Assembly (NCBI RefSeq): GCF_030253575.1
Contig: NC_080569.1
Span: forward strand, 26,610,501 to 26,674,500
DNA length: 64,000 nucleotides
Source of the DNA: Rhododendron vialii
Taxonomy: Eukaryota > Streptophyta > Magnoliopsida > Ericales > Ericaceae
Direction of reading: 5' to 3'
Shown here: one piece after another, positions 33,421 through 45,231 of the stretch
Numbering within the stretch: the stretch's first letter is position 1
Layout of the letters: each line of letters begins with the position of its first letter
The notes under the pieces: model-generated
The model's database searches: none
What the model was told of the DNA's origin: nothing
The model's input: the letters and a program-made list of their open reading frames with translations, nothing else
Made by a program: the position numbers and the translations under genes

Positions 33421-33753
33421 TTCATTCTGTTGAATAACAAACTAGATTAATTTGGGATTTCTGTTGTTTTCCAGTGTCAAATTTTGTGTTTGATAACAAC
33501 TGCATTTTGAAGTGATTCTGTTTTTAAGCTCTTTTATTGGGTCAACAAAATCCATTCTTTGAGTATGGAGAAGGAGAAGAAAAATAAGGACGAGGTGGGG
33601 TGGGTAAATCCGTTACCCGACAAGGGCGGGAACGGGAAGATTTTCATTACCCAGTCAGGTTTCGGGGTGGGGGAGGGGGAGGTCAGAAATTTTCGGACCA
33701 GGTTGGGTCAAAACCCGACCCGCCTTCTCCCCGTTGTCATTCCTAATCAAAAT

Positions 33754-34345
33754 GGTAAATTAAGCCTTGTCTGTACCACTAACCCGTAATTTTCCGAAAC
33801 TACACCGGACAATGCGAAACTGATGAATTAAAAGGAGAACATGTAATAAGTCATTACTACTACTATTTATTAGAGTTGATAAACAAATTAAGCTACTCGA
33901 CTTCAAGCATGTGTTTGTTTGCTAAAAGCTCGTTCAAGATCGGATTATTGTATAATCAAACCAAGCTTGAATTATTGTTTAATGAAGCTGAATGGCCCCA
34001 TTTGGCGCGTTCGGCCTTGATCTTGCCACATATTGGCCTTCCATTGACAGTGCAATTTTTGGGTGCACAATTGAAAGTAGGAATTTTGTTCCCTCCAATT
34101 TAATTAAAGAAGTACTTAATTCACATCTTTAAATTGGGCCGTACGAATTTTAAAAAAAATTATGCAAGTAAGTGTGTTATATACTTCGAAAAATGGCACG
34201 ACTTCGTAATCCATTATCATGACGGAACGGAAAGAGTACATGCTAAAAGAAAAAATTCCAGACCTTTCGACTCAATGCCTCATATAACCTTCTAAACTTC
34301 AAGTATTGTCCTCCGTTATATAAGCGCCTGAACTTACTAGCCAAG
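33754..34345. other. Spacer between hAT element and ankyrin pseudogene D
   Basis: No gene or full element seen. The last part is the 3' flank of the PGG remnant. Confidence 0.4.
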
Positions 34346-35259
34346 ATCATTCACATAATCTGAACTTCAACTGGTTTGTTAGCCTCGTACGTGGCCGTCG
34401 TTTGCTTCAATGGGGTCGCGACTTGGTCCTTTTCTGCCAGATATCCATACGCCAAATTTGCAAATCCTCTCTGTGGCTGTTCTGATCCATTTCTGATCGA
34501 AAAGCTTTTGTTATCGATCAAGCGACTTCCGTGCGTTAGGAGAAGGATTTGCAAGCCGCGCGCACCATACTAGGACTGCAACTACAATAGTATGAGTACT
34601 GAGGGGTTTCCTTTCCCATCTCGGTGTGAACACAACAATAGCATAGTATGACTGAGGGGTTTCCTTTCCATTGTCATCATTTCACCACCACCATCACTTT
34701 TCCACCACGACTACCACACGTCCACCACAACTATTATTTCAGTACTCCATACGAACGTAATTTTGAGGGTCATACATTGAATGACTCATATCCACTTGAA
34801 AGGATAAGCCTTGTAAGTGGTGAGTCATCCAATTGTATTTTAAGGTCCAACTCTTTTTCTATTTATCCGATGTGGAACTCAACGTTCACACATGTTCTAA
34901 CAAATCTCCTCCTCATGTGTGAACCAAACATTGGGCCTTAACCTCTCTCTGCATCCAAGCTCCCCCTTCATTTTGATCTAATACTCTCAAACCCTAGCTC
35001 GAGCGGCACATGGGTTAGCTTTCAACAGCTCATCCAAGACCGAGACCTGGCCCGTAACAGCTGCAGCGTGGAGAGGGTTCAAACCGTCTCGATTACAAGC
35101 TAAGCACATCTTCGGGCTGGCCTCTATGAGATCTTTCACCATCTGAACGTGTCCGTTAGCCGATGCCAAGTGAAGGGGAGATCGATGAGAATCGAGAGTA
35201 TCGGATAGGTTGGGATGGCGATCCAACAGGTATCGGACGAGTTCATAACGCGAACCCAA
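34346..35259 (-). pseudogene. Ankyrin-repeat/PGG gene, copy D (dead, internally replaced)
   Basis: 35259-34987 keeps three ankyrin repeats close to copy C (SPLHLASANGHVQMV, DGLNPLHAAAVTGQ, ANPCAARARV) and then stops. Missing are the N-terminal 50-odd codons (no start-linked match right of 35259) and the second half of exon 1. The C-terminal part of exon 2 survives at about 34660-34351 (YAIVVFTP, TIVVAVLVW, then in another frame LTHGSRLIDNKSFS), with a frame change near 34555 and a small duplication of TGACTGAGGGGTTTCC at about 34590-34670. Between the two pieces (34665-34980) lies unrelated DNA with a CACCAC-rich patch. Not functional. Confidence 0.82.
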
Positions 35260-35539
35260 AAAGGTAAAAGAATGTTTTAACTCCTACTTGGGTTTTTTTT
35301 TTTAACTCCTACTTGGTTAATGCCCACTTGGGTTTTTTTTTTTTAAACTCCCAAATTTCTATTGATGGATCACTCACTGCCTTCCCTTAAACGAAACTAT
35401 CCATCCTTTCAAGCCCTACTAGTAAAGGTGATCGAATGTGTTATGGGCTACTTCAACCCCTCTTCTGCTCAATATCCATCCTCTCCCATACTTCCTTGTG
35501 CGACAGAACACTCTTCCGTTTGGCTAAATAAGTCAACTG
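35260..35539. other. Breakpoint region right of ankyrin copy D
   Basis: The sequence ACTCCTACTTGG.TTTTTTTT recurs at 35280 and 35305 with a further TGCCCACTTGGG copy at 35322. Homology to the ankyrin exon ends at about 35259. Confidence 0.4.
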
Positions 35540-35880
35540 GCATATTTTTTTTGTCCTTATTCAAAAAAAATTCGTACTGTATTTGTTAGTTTTTCGTCAA
35601 TTTTTTGAGGATTATTGCATCGTCATAAAGAGAGAAATTTAAAAAGTAAAGAATTAATATCGAAATCCAATTTTTTTTTAGTAAAGACAAAAAAAATTGG
35701 CTTATTGGCTTATTTTTGTCTTTATTCAAAAAAATTAGGTTTCAATCATAATTTTTTACTTTTTAGATTCCTCTTGCCATGACAATGTAATAATCCCCAA
35801 AAAATTAACGCAAAACTAGCAAATACAAAAAAAAAAATTGAATAAAAACAAAAAAATAAACTAGTTGGCTTATTTAGCCG
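35540..35880. repeat. Foldback MITE family, copy at 35.5 kb
   Basis: Left arm TATTTTTTTTGTCCTTATTC… TTTGTTAGTTTTTCGTCAA … GGATTATTGCATCGTCAT; right arm ATGACAATGTAATAATCC … TAACGCAAAACTAGCAAAT … TTGAATAAAAAC. The centre pairs ATATCGAAATCCAATTTTTT with AAAAAATTAGGTTTC. Same family as the next entry and 23415-23665. Confidence 0.8.
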
Positions 35881-35949
35881 AACGGGATCTCAATCCCCAA
35901 CCAGTTATGCAACTTTGATTTATCAGTTGTTCAGCGTCATAAGTCAAAT

Positions 35950-36245
35950 GGCTTCTCTCTTTTTTGCATTTATTCAATTTTTTCGCATTTGTTAGTTTTT
36001 CATCAATTTTTTGTGGATTATTGTTTCTTCACGACGAGAAGAATCTAAAAAGTAAAAAATTACGATCAAAACCTCAATTTTTTCGTCTCTATTAAAAAAA
36101 ATTGGATTTCGATCATATTTTTTTACTTTTTAAAATCCCCTCGCCACGATGAAGCAATAATCCACAAAAAGTTGATGAAAAACTAACAAATGCGAAAAAA
36201 AATTGAATAAGGACAAACAAAAAAAAAAAAAAGCCATTTAGCTTA
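35950..36245. repeat. Foldback MITE family, copy at 36.0 kb
   Basis: Left arm TTTGCATTTATTCAATTTTT, CGCATTTGTTAGTTTTTCAT, GTGGATTATTGTTTC; right arm GAAGCAATAATCCAC, TGATGAAAAACTAACAAATG, AATTGAATAAGGAC. Adjacent to the 35.5-kb copy in the same orientation. Confidence 0.85.
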
Positions 36246-37090
36246 ATACTCCTTCTGCACCGGCTCTCTTGCCTGCCTTTAGATTAGCAAGCTAAAACTA
36301 GTGCTCGATCTCCCTTTCGTGTGCAACTTGCTAGTCAGCTAGTTCTGTTTGGGACAATCTCGGGTACCGGGTCGGTTCTATCAGCATAGAACAAAAAATC
36401 AAAACAATTGTAATTCGACAGTGATCGATACCGAGAGCTGACCGGTAAGTTTATTTCAATTTTAATTAACATGTGACGATTAATTTAGATGGTTGAAGAA
36501 AATTAGTTTATTGATCAAAAGAGAAAAAGGACATGTTCTGAGTTTAACGTGGATGTTAACATTTTTACACTAATAAAATTCGACGAGTGCATGTGTACAA
36601 ACTCAAATGCAAATTAAAGTGTGTTTCTTGCATTCTTTGCAAGATAACTGAAAATCGTTTTTGTTCTTTTTTTCTAGTTAAAAGGCCCTATAACTAAAAA
36701 TGCTGGCGCAAAATTATGATTTACTTTTGTCAATATATATAGACATTGACTTCATATAGGAAGCGAGTCATTAATTACACAGATTAAAAGGACTCGGGCC
36801 ATAACGGCACCACAATAAAGATATTGGCACCCACAACCCTGATGATCCAAATAAGAGTTGGCAACGAGCCAACCAACGTATATGGGAAAGAACATAGATT
36901 CCGCGACAAACAGGCCAAACAGTGCTAAATCCTGCCCCAAAAAAAACCCCAAAACAAAACTGACAAAAAACACAAGCATAAAACTTTCCTGGGCAGAAAA
37001 CCGGAATTACAGGAGCATTCCTTCAGACCATCAACAAACAAAGCCAATTGTCTCAAACTTTGTTGTGAATCCTTCCTTGCCTTGGAGATC
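36246..37090. other. Array edge and 3' flank of the tetraspanin gene
   Basis: 36460-36500 and 36715-36770 still resemble array words (ATTTAGATGGTTGAAGAA; TATAGACATTGACTTCATAT). 36780-37050 is outside the array and can serve as the tetraspanin 3' UTR; it has a Phe/Leu-rich minus-strand frame (36979-36752) resembling LINE 3' ends, but no domain. Confidence 0.4.
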
Positions 37091-39102
37091 TCATTGTTGG
37101 AGGGCAAGGGGGAAGTCTACAATAGTACCGGGAAATGGCTGCACTGGATAACCAAGAAATGGAAGCCTCTGTGGTGCATAATCATCCTCATTGTCATACT
37201 GAAATGGAAGCCTTTGTGGTGCATAATCATCCTCATTGTCATACTTTCTGCCCTGATCTTTCTCTGTCGCTCTTAGAACCGCAGCCAATATCACCGAACA
37301 TCCCTGTATACGGAAACCATTTGAAATTTTAATCTGGTCCATCCCTTCAGAAACCGCGAGATGGAAAAACTCTGTTTTTTGTTTCTCTTGTGTTTTCCAT
37401 GTTTTCTGGAAAAGAACAGTACATAAACACTCCTTGTATATATTCACGTCGTTTTTCATTTTCGGTTCACTTCTTCTTCTTTTTTTGTGTGTGTGAGACT
37501 TAGAAAACAACCTTTTGATGTTTCCCAGAATGCAGATTGTTATCAGAAAATACTTTTTTGGAAAACCGAGTAAATTTTCCAGGTTTTTCCGGATAATGAA
37601 AGCAGTACCCTATCAAAACGAATTGATTGGTGTTGGAATCTTTGTTTTGGTCCCTCTCTTCCCTGAACCCAATTAGTGTACTTCAGAGTTTGGAAATCCT
37701 CATTGTTTTCAGTTGTGTTTCAAATTTTTCGATCCAGTTTTCGAACTTCTTATATAGGGGAATGGCAGTTTGTTGTTTTCTCGAAAAGGCTTTGTATTCG
37801 GAAACAGATTGCTAAACAATACTCCATTGTATGTCAGAGAACACGATCAGCAGAAAATAATACGATACCAAACAGGAAGAGGTACCTGTGCTAAGACCAA
37901 CAACCACCCAATCCATTTGCAGGTGTCGAAATTTGACTTCACGAAATGATCGAAATCATCAAACCTCCCTGATGGATCTTCAGGAAAGTCCTGATGTTGA
38001 AATGAATTAGTTGTGCGTATAACTATGAGCTCAAGAACTGAATGTGTAGAAGAGAATTGTTTGAAGAGAATGGGGAAGTCATCTACATAACACACCTTTT
38101 CCCAATGGGAGTTTAGGGAGATATCTGTTATCAATGCAATCTCCACCAGTAGAAGAAAGAAGATCACAACCATGTACTTAGAAGATTAAGGTCAATCATA
38201 TGCAATAAAAGATTATATATTCGATCCATGAACAACAAATTAGCAATACAAAATGATTACAAAAAAAACACACAAGAGAACGTATGTACGATAGATGTGA
38301 TTCAGCCATGTATCCGTGTCCACTGCGGAGAGGGACAGCAAATCCACTTTATGCACAAGGGTTTGTTACAAGGCTCGGGTTCCTTGAACAAAATGCGAAA
38401 TACCTGTCAAAACAGAAAGAGTGTTAAGATGGATGGGAGAAGGGCGCCGGCGGTGGTGTTAAAAGCTCTACAACAAAAGGATACACATGAAAGGCAGCGA
38501 CGATTAGCAGTATGAGCAGCAATGTGGCCAAGGCATGTTATACCACACAAGGCGATACCAATGCCAAGAAAAGCATGAATAAACCTGCAATTTTGTCGAA
38601 GAAAATTTGATAAATAACCGAAGGAAAACAGAGAAAGGTATCAGCTGGTGGTTGTTTAAAATCAGCAGTGGAATGCTTTGCGGAAAGTTATTAGTTGTTG
38701 GTTAAAGGTTTTCAGACTTGCTTTTTAGAAATTTTCGGCGCAACCCATTCTTGAGCAAACGTTGAAAGGACAGTCAAAAATTCTATACAGCCATCTATGT
38801 TAACAAATGTAAGTACGATTTGAAAATGATTGAGGTTTTCATTCTTGAAAAAGTTCTTGGAAAGTGTTCTGAAAAACTGATTCAGAAAACAGCAACCATG
38901 GATGACCTGAGACACTCCAGCGGAAAAGAGCTTACCATGGAAGAGAGAATTTAGGATGATCAGAAGATGAGCCATCCATGTCTAGTTGCCAAGCCCTAAC
39001 CATCCAAATGCTGTAAAGGATCATTGCAATCCCAGTAACTCCTATTGTCGAGTTTACTAGTTTCAGGGACAATTGTAGCCAACTCTTCACAGTTCTTGCC
39101 AT
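37091..39102 (-). CDS. Tetraspanin of the TOM2A / TET18-20 type
   Basis: Five exons: 39102-38936, 38584-38485, 38176-38096, 37990-37886, 37303-37091, all with GT-AG junctions and consistent phase; 221 residues. It begins [18 protein letters not shown] and keeps family marks: [26 protein letters not shown], a third helix ([17 protein letters not shown]), the short loop [27 protein letters not shown] and a last helix ([16 protein letters not shown]). Four membrane segments with short loops are usual for plant tetraspanins of this group; Arabidopsis TOM2A supports tobamovirus replication complexes on tonoplast membranes. The family motif NGCCLY is altered to NRRCLSC. The cytosolic tail holds a 15-residue direct duplication ([14 protein letters not shown]) and ends earlier than in known relatives. 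A copia element lies 350 bp upstream. Confidence 0.88.
37159..37248 (-). repeat. 45-bp tandem duplication in the last tetraspanin exon
   Basis: TGGTGCATAATCATCCTCAT and its surroundings (45 bp) occur twice with one base difference. The duplication keeps the frame and adds 15 residues to the C-terminal tail. Confidence 0.9.
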
Positions 39103-39452
39103 TCAAACCAACCAAGAAATTGACAAACACCTACCCTGTTCGGTTTGGGTTTTGGGGAAGATTTTTATGAGTAATGAGGGGAGAGAGATAAAGAAAATTT
39201 ATTGAGGACCATGCGCAAATGTTTGAGAGCCAAAACGAACAAGTTCACTTAGCTACGAAAAGAAAAAGTGAATTCTAACTTGTGGGAAAGTTGAAATTTG
39301 TAGTGTTTGATTCCTTGAGGAGTTGCTTGCCAGGTTTAAGTTTATGTAGAAATTATGTGAGAAATTTGGAGCCTGTTTTTGAGATACTAAGAGGAGAATG
39401 ATTGTGCAAATGAGGTGAAAAGAGGAAATTTCCAAGAAAATGTGGTCTGATT

Positions 39453-39898
39453 TGTTGAGATTTGGCTTCATTCTCATTTGTCAAAGACTAGCAGTCTTTC
39501 TTGACAATGGAAAGATCTGCCCATTCTTGTTTGTCAAAGACTAGCAGTCTTTCTTGACAATGGAAAGATCTGCACATTTGCAGAAGATCTCACGCATGGT
39601 TTGAAATTAATGCCATAAGCATGGCTGTTGAACAGGGCTCTATTCTTTGCCTATAAATTGAGCCTTCTGCACTTGTATTTGGTGTGGGAAAATCAGTGAG
39701 AGTTTGAGAGCTGCATATGTATGCATTTGTATCAGTCTGTGAGTGAGTGTGAGTTAGAGTGATTTGTAATCCTCCTCCTCCTAAATATAATCCAGCTGCC
39801 CCCCGTGGATGTACCTGATTTTGGGGAACCACGTAAATCTTTGTCTCTGTGTTTGTGTGTGTGTTTGTGTTCTGGTTTGGTCCTTAGTTTCCGCAACA
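39453..39898 (+). repeat. 5' LTR of the copia element
   Basis: Carries two 53-bp direct repeats at 39478-39530 and 39531-39583, each holding the near-palindrome TTGTCAAAGACT-AGC-AGTCTTTCTTGACAA. A TATA-like CCTATAAATTG lies at about 39650, and GT-rich sequence follows near 39845-39870. The repeats sit upstream of the TATA, where copia enhancers are found. Confidence 0.95.
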
Positions 39899-40612
39899 AT
39901 TGGTATCAGAGCTTGGGAAGCCAAAACACAAAGCAACATTCTGTTTTTGCCTCTGTTCGAATCTGCGTTTTTTCGAAACAGCTCGAAAATACGATCTAAT
40001 CTGTCCATCTTGTTCGTCTCGTCGAGACGATTTCGGGAAGGTATAATAAGCCTTCATCCGACGTCGGGGTGAACCACACCTTCCCGGTCAAAGTTGCGCT
40101 TAAGCAGTCAAATCAGAAAATGAATCTAACGCGCTTGTGATACGTTTCCACGCGCAACTGCAGGTTGAAGACGATGACATCAGCAAGATGTCATCATCCA
40201 GTCAGCAACATGTCATCGCTCCATCAGTACCACATGGCGCTGTCATCCGCCACATCACCTGCCCAGTCATCAGACACGTCATCTGCCACGTCACCAAACG
40301 GGACCCATATGTGCTGAGTCATCAACCACGTCAGCAGTCCGCGTGTCATTCCACGTCAGCGCCAGGTGGGTGCCACGTGTTCGACACCTCAGCAAAAGTG
40401 GTCCAGTCAATCATCCAGTCAGCAGAATTTTCCTAAAATTTGTTTTCTGTGTTTTCGGAGCCGTCCGGACTCCGTTTTTCGCCCGTGAGTAGTCGATTTT
40501 GACTATCTCGACGTTCCAGATCCAACCCCGTGCCCCGTTTTTCGAGATTCCGTTCCGAAAAATCTGTTGGGAGTATTTTCAGCGGTAAAACTCTCGCTTT
40601 TGACTTCGTTGG
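39899..40612 (+). other. Copia 5' leader with primer binding site and GTCA-repeat tract
   Basis: Starts with the primer binding site. From about 40170 to 40430 the tetramer GTCA recurs some thirteen times, often as CCACGTCA or ATGTCATC. CACGTCA contains the core bound by plant bZIP factors, though in a leader RNA the repeats could equally serve packaging or structure. No frame of note. Confidence 0.7.
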
Positions 40613-43600
40613 ATGTCCAGCATCGACGAGGAGAGCCCTAGTGTTGTTTCTTCAACACCTATGGACAAATCATCAGATAAGAAGACTTCAGACGAGCCCT
40701 CGGTCAGTTCCTACATGAGGAGGAGCTCGGTTTCGAATGCCAAATTCGAAGTGGATAAGTTCGATGGCACAATTAACTTCGGCATGTGGCAATGCGAAGT
40801 TTTGGATATTCTAAATCAACAAGATTTGGAATTCACTTTGGAGGATCGTCCTGAGGATATGTCCACCTCCGATTGGGACAAGCTTAATCGGCAAGCTTGT
40901 GGCACGATCCGTCTTTGTTTGTCCAAAGACATCAAGTATTCCGTCATGAGGGACAATTCAGCCAAGGAGTTGTGGCAGAAATTAGAGAGCAAGTACATGA
41001 CGAAGAGCATAGAGAACAGACTCTACCTGAAGAAGAGACTGTATCGTTTTCAGTATCAACAAGGTGCGTCAATGAACGAACATCTAAATAGTTTCAATAA
41101 AATTTTGGCCGATTTGCAAAACCTTGATGTTAAAATTGACGATGAGGATAAGGCACTTTTGTTGATAAATTCTTTGCCTGATACATATGACCACTTGGTT
41201 ACTACCTTACTGTATGGAAAAGATGAAATTCGTTTTAATGACGTTTGCTCTACTTTGATTAACAACGAGGTACGGAAGAAGGATCAACAAGTTCATCGGG
41301 ATCCCTCTTCATCAGCACTATCAGTAAGGGGAAGGACTGAATCGAGGAATAGACAGTCCGGGAGGAGACAGTCCAGGTCCAGGTCAAAAGGCAAATCAGC
41401 TGAAAGGAATCAGAAATTCGGTGATAGGAAGCAGATTGCAAAGGATGAGTGTGCTTACTGTCATGAAACGGGGCACTGGAAGAAGGATTGCCCCAAAATC
41501 AAGGAACAACAACAACAACGAGCAAATGTTGCAAGAGGAGAGGTTGACGACTTGGCATCAGCCTTGATTGTTTCATCAGACACAAATTCAGATGAATGGA
41601 TTCTGGACTCGGGATGTACCTACCATATGTGTCCCCATCGGGACTGGTTCTCAAACTTTCAAGAGATTGACGGTGGCGTAGTTTTGATGGGCAACGACAA
41701 TGCCTGCAAAACTCAGGGGATAGGTACAATCCGACTCAAGTTGCGCAACGGTACAACCAAGCTTTTGACAGATGTCCGGTATGTCCCGGATTTGAAGAAA
41801 AATTTGATTTCTCTTGGAACCTTGGATGCAAAAGGTTACAAGATTACTTTAGAAGGTGGAGCTCTGAAAGTAACCCATGGTGCATTAGTGGTCCTGAAAG
41901 GCACTCGGAGAGGAAATTTATACTTCCTCGACGGGCGCACAGTTACAGGAGGAGTAGCCATCTCCAGCAGCAGCTCAGATGATGCTACAGATGACATTTC
42001 CCGACTCTGGCACATGCGCCTAGGTCATGCCGGAGAGAAAGCTTTACAAGGATTGGTGAAGAAAGGTCTCCTTAAGGGGGCCAAGACAGGGAAGTTTGGA
42101 TTCTGTGAGCACTGTGTTCTGGGCAAACAGACCAGGGTCAAATTTGGCACCGCAGTTCATTGTACGAAGGGTATTCTGGATTATGTTCATTCAGATGTTT
42201 GGGGGCCCACAACAACAGCAACTTTTGGTGGCAAACGGTGGTTTGTCACGTTTATTGATGATTTTTCACGGAGAGTATGGGTTTATCCCATGCAACGCAA
42301 GGACGAGGTCCTTGACACTTTCCTTCGTTGGAAGCAGAGGGTGGAGACTCAGACTGGCAGAAAAATCAAGGTACTTCGGTCAGACAACGGTGGTGAGTAT
42401 ACTTCAGATCCCTTTCTCAAAATCTGTCAGGAGGAGGGGATAGTCCGACATTTCACCGCCGCGAAGACTCCACAGCAAAATGGAGTTGCAGAGAGGATGA
42501 ACCGTACTTTGGTGACTAAGGTGCGGTGTATGTTGTCCAACGCCGGTTTGAGCAAAGTATTTTGGGGAGAGGCAGTCGCCTATGCCTGTCAGTTGATCAA
42601 CAGGCTACCGTCAGAGGCACTTGGCGGACGGACTCCCATGGAGGTATACTTTAGTCAATCTTCGATTGATTACGATCGGCTGCATGTATTTGGTTGTCCT
42701 GCTTATTTTCATGTCACAGAATCTAAGCTGGATCCTCGAGCTAGGAAGGCTATATTTGTTGGCTTTACTCCAGGTGTAAAGGCCTATAGACTCTGGTGCC
42801 CGGAGTCTAAGAAGATTATTACCAGCCGAGATGTTACTTTCGATGAGTCGGCCATGCTTCAAACCAACTCTCGAAAGGTTAACACCATTCCAGGGTGTTC
42901 AGATCAGGTGGAGCAGTCAGAGCAGGTGGAGCTAGAGGTTCCTGTAGTTCAAGTTCCTACCATTTCGCCACCACAGGAGCACCACAGTGATGTTTCAGAT
43001 TCAAGTTCTGAGTCTGATGATGTTTCAGTTCCCGAGGCTATAGCGCCAACACAGTCTATTGCTACTAGCCGTCCGAGGAGGGAGATTCGAAAACCTGCCC
43101 GATATGATGGTATGGTTGCATACGCCCTTTCGGTTATCACAGGTGTTCCGAATACGTATAGGGAGGCCGTTTCAGGTTCTGACAGTTCTCAATGGAAGCA
43201 GGCTATGAATGAGGAGATGAGTTCTCTTCACAAGAATAAGACTTGGGAGCTGGTACCACTTCCCAAAGGGAATAAAGCAATAGGATGCAAATGGGTCTAC
43301 GCCAACAAAGAGGACAGTTCGGTCAAGGGTGGTGTTAGACATAAGGCCAGATTGGTGGCAAAGGGTTATGCTCAGCGCGAAGGGATTGACTACAATGAGG
43401 TCTTCTCTCCGGTGGTGAAGCATGCATCGATCCGCATTCTATTATCTTTGGTTGCGCAGTACGACCTCGAGTTACAGCAACTCGATGTTAAGACTGCATT
43501 TTTGCACGGCGACTTGGACGAAGAGATCTATATGTCACAACCAGATGGTTTCAAGGTCTCCGAAAAGGAAAATTGGGCTTGCCGTCTTCGCAAGTCACTA

Positions 43601-44731
43601 TATGGCCTAAACCAGTCGCCACGACAATGGTACAAGAGATTTGATCAGTTTATGGCTACGCAGAGGTATACTCGCAGCAGTTTTGACCATTGTGTTTACT
43701 TTCGTAAACTTCGGGATGGTTCCTTTATCTATTTGCTCTTATATGTTGATGATATGCTAATTGCATCTAAGAGCAAGGTGGAGATTTCTCGGTTGAAGGC
43801 ACAACTGAGTTCAGAATTCGAAATGAAAGACCTTGGAGAAGCAAAGAAGGTCATTGGGATGGAGATTCAGCGCAACAGGAAGCAGGGCACAGTTTGCTTA
43901 TCGCAGACTCAGTATCTGAAGACTGTACTTCAACGGTTTGGCATAGATGGCAAAGCTAAACCCGTGAGTACACCATTAGCCCCGCACTTTAAGCTCAGCG
44001 CTTCGATGTCACCTCGTACTGATGCGGAACGAAAACAGATGGCCCAAGTTCCGTATGCCAACACTGTGGGATCCTTGATGTATGCAATGGTATGTACCAG
44101 ACCCGATATTTCACACGCTGTCAGTATGGTTAGCAGATATATGCATGATCCAGGAAAGGGTCACTGGCAGGCTGTGAAATGGATTCTTAGATACATTCAG
44201 GGCACAGTTAATGTTGGCCTAAAATTTGGGAGAGATCAGAAATTTGGTGATCAGCTTGCAGTTGGTTATGTAGATTCAGATTACGCTGGTGATCTGGATA
44301 AGAGGCGGTCAATTACTGGTTATGTTTTCACTATGGCAGGAGGACCAGTTAGTTGGCGTTCGACTTTACAGTCCACGGTTGCACTATCTACTACGGAGGC
44401 TGAATATATGGCTGTGACTGAGGCCATAAAAGAAGCCATCTGGTTGCAGGGTTTGATTGGTGATTTGGGTGCCAAACAGGAGCACATCAATGTCTATTGC
44501 GATAGTCAGAGTGCCATTCATTTGGCAAAGAATCAGGTGCACCATACCAGGACAAAGCATATAGATGTCCGTTTTCACTTTGTTCGGGAAATTCTAGAAG
44601 AAGGGGACATATTGCTTGAGAAGATTGCCACTGCAGACAACCCAGCTGATATGTTGACGAAGGTTGTTACTGGGATCAAGTTCAATCATTGTTTGGACTT
44701 GATCAACATCTCTCCGGTTCAGAGCGCCTAA
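40613..44731 (+). CDS. Copia gag-pol polyprotein (1372 residues)
   Basis: One uninterrupted frame of TNT1-94-like order. Gag (UBN2-type) occupies about 45-260 ([11 protein letters not shown]…, [12 protein letters not shown]). CCHC knuckle [14 protein letters not shown] near 280. Aspartic protease [12 protein letters not shown] near 327. GAG-pre-integrase ([14 protein letters not shown]) near 465 with the C..C of FCEHCVLGK. Integrase core with HSDVWGP near 525, SDNGGEY near 588 and the downstream GVAERMNRT. Reverse transcriptase from about 860 ([22 protein letters not shown] near 1043). RNase H from about 1221 ([41 protein letters not shown]). No stop or frameshift. The ATG at 40613 is the first that opens the Gag domain. 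Confidence 0.97.
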   Translation: MSSIDEESPSVVSSTPMDKSSDKKTSDEPSVSSYMRRSSVSNAKFEVDKFDGTINFGMWQCEVLDILNQQDLEFTLEDRPEDMSTSDWDKLNRQACGTIRLCLSKDIKYSVMRDNSAKELWQKLESKYMTKSIENRLYLKKRLYRFQYQQGASMNEHLNSFNKILADLQNLDVKIDDEDKALLLINSLPDTYDHLVTTLLYGKDEIRFNDVCSTLINNEVRKKDQQVHRDPSSSALSVRGRTESRNRQSGRRQSRSRSKGKSAERNQKFGDRKQIAKDECAYCHETGHWKKDCPKIKEQQQQRANVARGEVDDLASALIVSSDTNSDEWILDSGCTYHMCPHRDWFSNFQEIDGGVVLMGNDNACKTQGIGTIRLKLRNGTTKLLTDVRYVPDLKKNLISLGTLDAKGYKITLEGGALKVTHGALVVLKGTRRGNLYFLDGRTVTGGVAISSSSSDDATDDISRLWHMRLGHAGEKALQGLVKKGLLKGAKTGKFGFCEHCVLGKQTRVKFGTAVHCTKGILDYVHSDVWGPTTTATFGGKRWFVTFIDDFSRRVWVYPMQRKDEVLDTFLRWKQRVETQTGRKIKVLRSDNGGEYTSDPFLKICQEEGIVRHFTAAKTPQQNGVAERMNRTLVTKVRCMLSNAGLSKVFWGEAVAYACQLINRLPSEALGGRTPMEVYFSQSSIDYDRLHVFGCPAYFHVTESKLDPRARKAIFVGFTPGVKAYRLWCPESKKIITSRDVTFDESAMLQTNSRKVNTIPGCSDQVEQSEQVELEVPVVQVPTISPPQEHHSDVSDSSSESDDVSVPEAIAPTQSIATSRPRREIRKPARYDGMVAYALSVITGVPNTYREAVSGSDSSQWKQAMNEEMSSLHKNKTWELVPLPKGNKAIGCKWVYANKEDSSVKGGVRHKARLVAKGYAQREGIDYNEVFSPVVKHASIRILLSLVAQYDLELQQLDVKTAFLHGDLDEEIYMSQPDGFKVSEKENWACRLRKSLYGLNQSPRQWYKRFDQFMATQRYTRSSFDHCVYFRKLRDGSFIYLLLYVDDMLIASKSKVEISRLKAQLSSEFEMKDLGEAKKVIGMEIQRNRKQGTVCLSQTQYLKTVLQRFGIDGKAKPVSTPLAPHFKLSASMSPRTDAERKQMAQVPYANTVGSLMYAMVCTRPDISHAVSMVSRYMHDPGKGHWQAVKWILRYIQGTVNVGLKFGRDQKFGDQLAVGYVDSDYAGDLDKRRSITGYVFTMAGGPVSWRSTLQSTVALSTTEAEYMAVTEAIKEAIWLQGLIGDLGAKQEHINVYCDSQSAIHLAKNQVHHTRTKHIDVRFHFVREILEEGDILLEKIATADNPADMLTKVVTGIKFNHCLDLINISPVQSA

Positions 44732-44785
44732 GGGCGCATTGGGGGCAGCATCGGACCTTTGGAGAATTGTCGCCAAGGTGGAGAT

Positions 44786-45231
44786 TGTTGAGATTTGGCT
44801 TCATTCTCATTTGTCAAAGACTAGCAGTCTTTCTTGACAATGGAAAGATCTGCCCATTCTTGTTTGTCAAAGACTAGCAGTCTTTCTTGACAATGGAAAG
44901 ATCTGCACATTTGCAGAAGATCTCACGCATGGTTTGAAATTAATGCCATAAGCATGGCTGTTGAACAGGGCTCTATTCTTTGCCTATAAATTGAGCCTTC
45001 TGCACTTGTATTTGGTGTGGGAAAATCAGTGAGAGTTTGAGAGCTGCATATGTATGCATTTGTATCAGTCTGTGAGTGAGTGTGAGTTAGAGTGATTTGT
45101 AATCCTCCTCCTCCTAAATATAATCCAGCTGCCCCCCGTGGATGTACCTGATTTTGGGGAACCACGTAAATCTTTGTCTCTGTGTTTGTGTGTGTGTTTG
45201 TGTTCTGGTTTGGTCCTTAGTTTCCGCAACA
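44786..45231 (+). repeat. 3' LTR of the copia element
   Basis: Same length and, as far as I can read, the same sequence as the 5' LTR, including both 53-bp repeats. Followed by TGATT. Confidence 0.95.

Larger units (their letters stand above)
32492..33745. mobile_element. Non-autonomous hAT element, 1254 bp, with 8-bp TSD
   Basis: Left end TAGGCTTGGCAATCATACG, right end CCGTTGTCATTCCTA (inverse TAGGAATGACAACGG). Flanked by ATCAAAAT at 32484-32491 and 33746-33753, an exact 8-bp duplication as made by hAT transposases. Inside are an inverted-repeat element (32640-32945), a direct repeat of about 60 bp (32524 and 33028, TTCAGTTGGGTTCGG.GTGAC), and a stretch resembling a plant 5' leader. No transposase. 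Confidence 0.82.

Noticed and set aside
39590..39832. Eighty-codon minus-strand frame present in both LTRs
   Set aside because: Identical because the LTRs are identical; antisense to the LTR with no domain.
40200..40430. CRISPR-like look of the spaced GTCA words
   Set aside because: Plant retrotransposon leader; repeats are four to eight bases and irregularly spaced.
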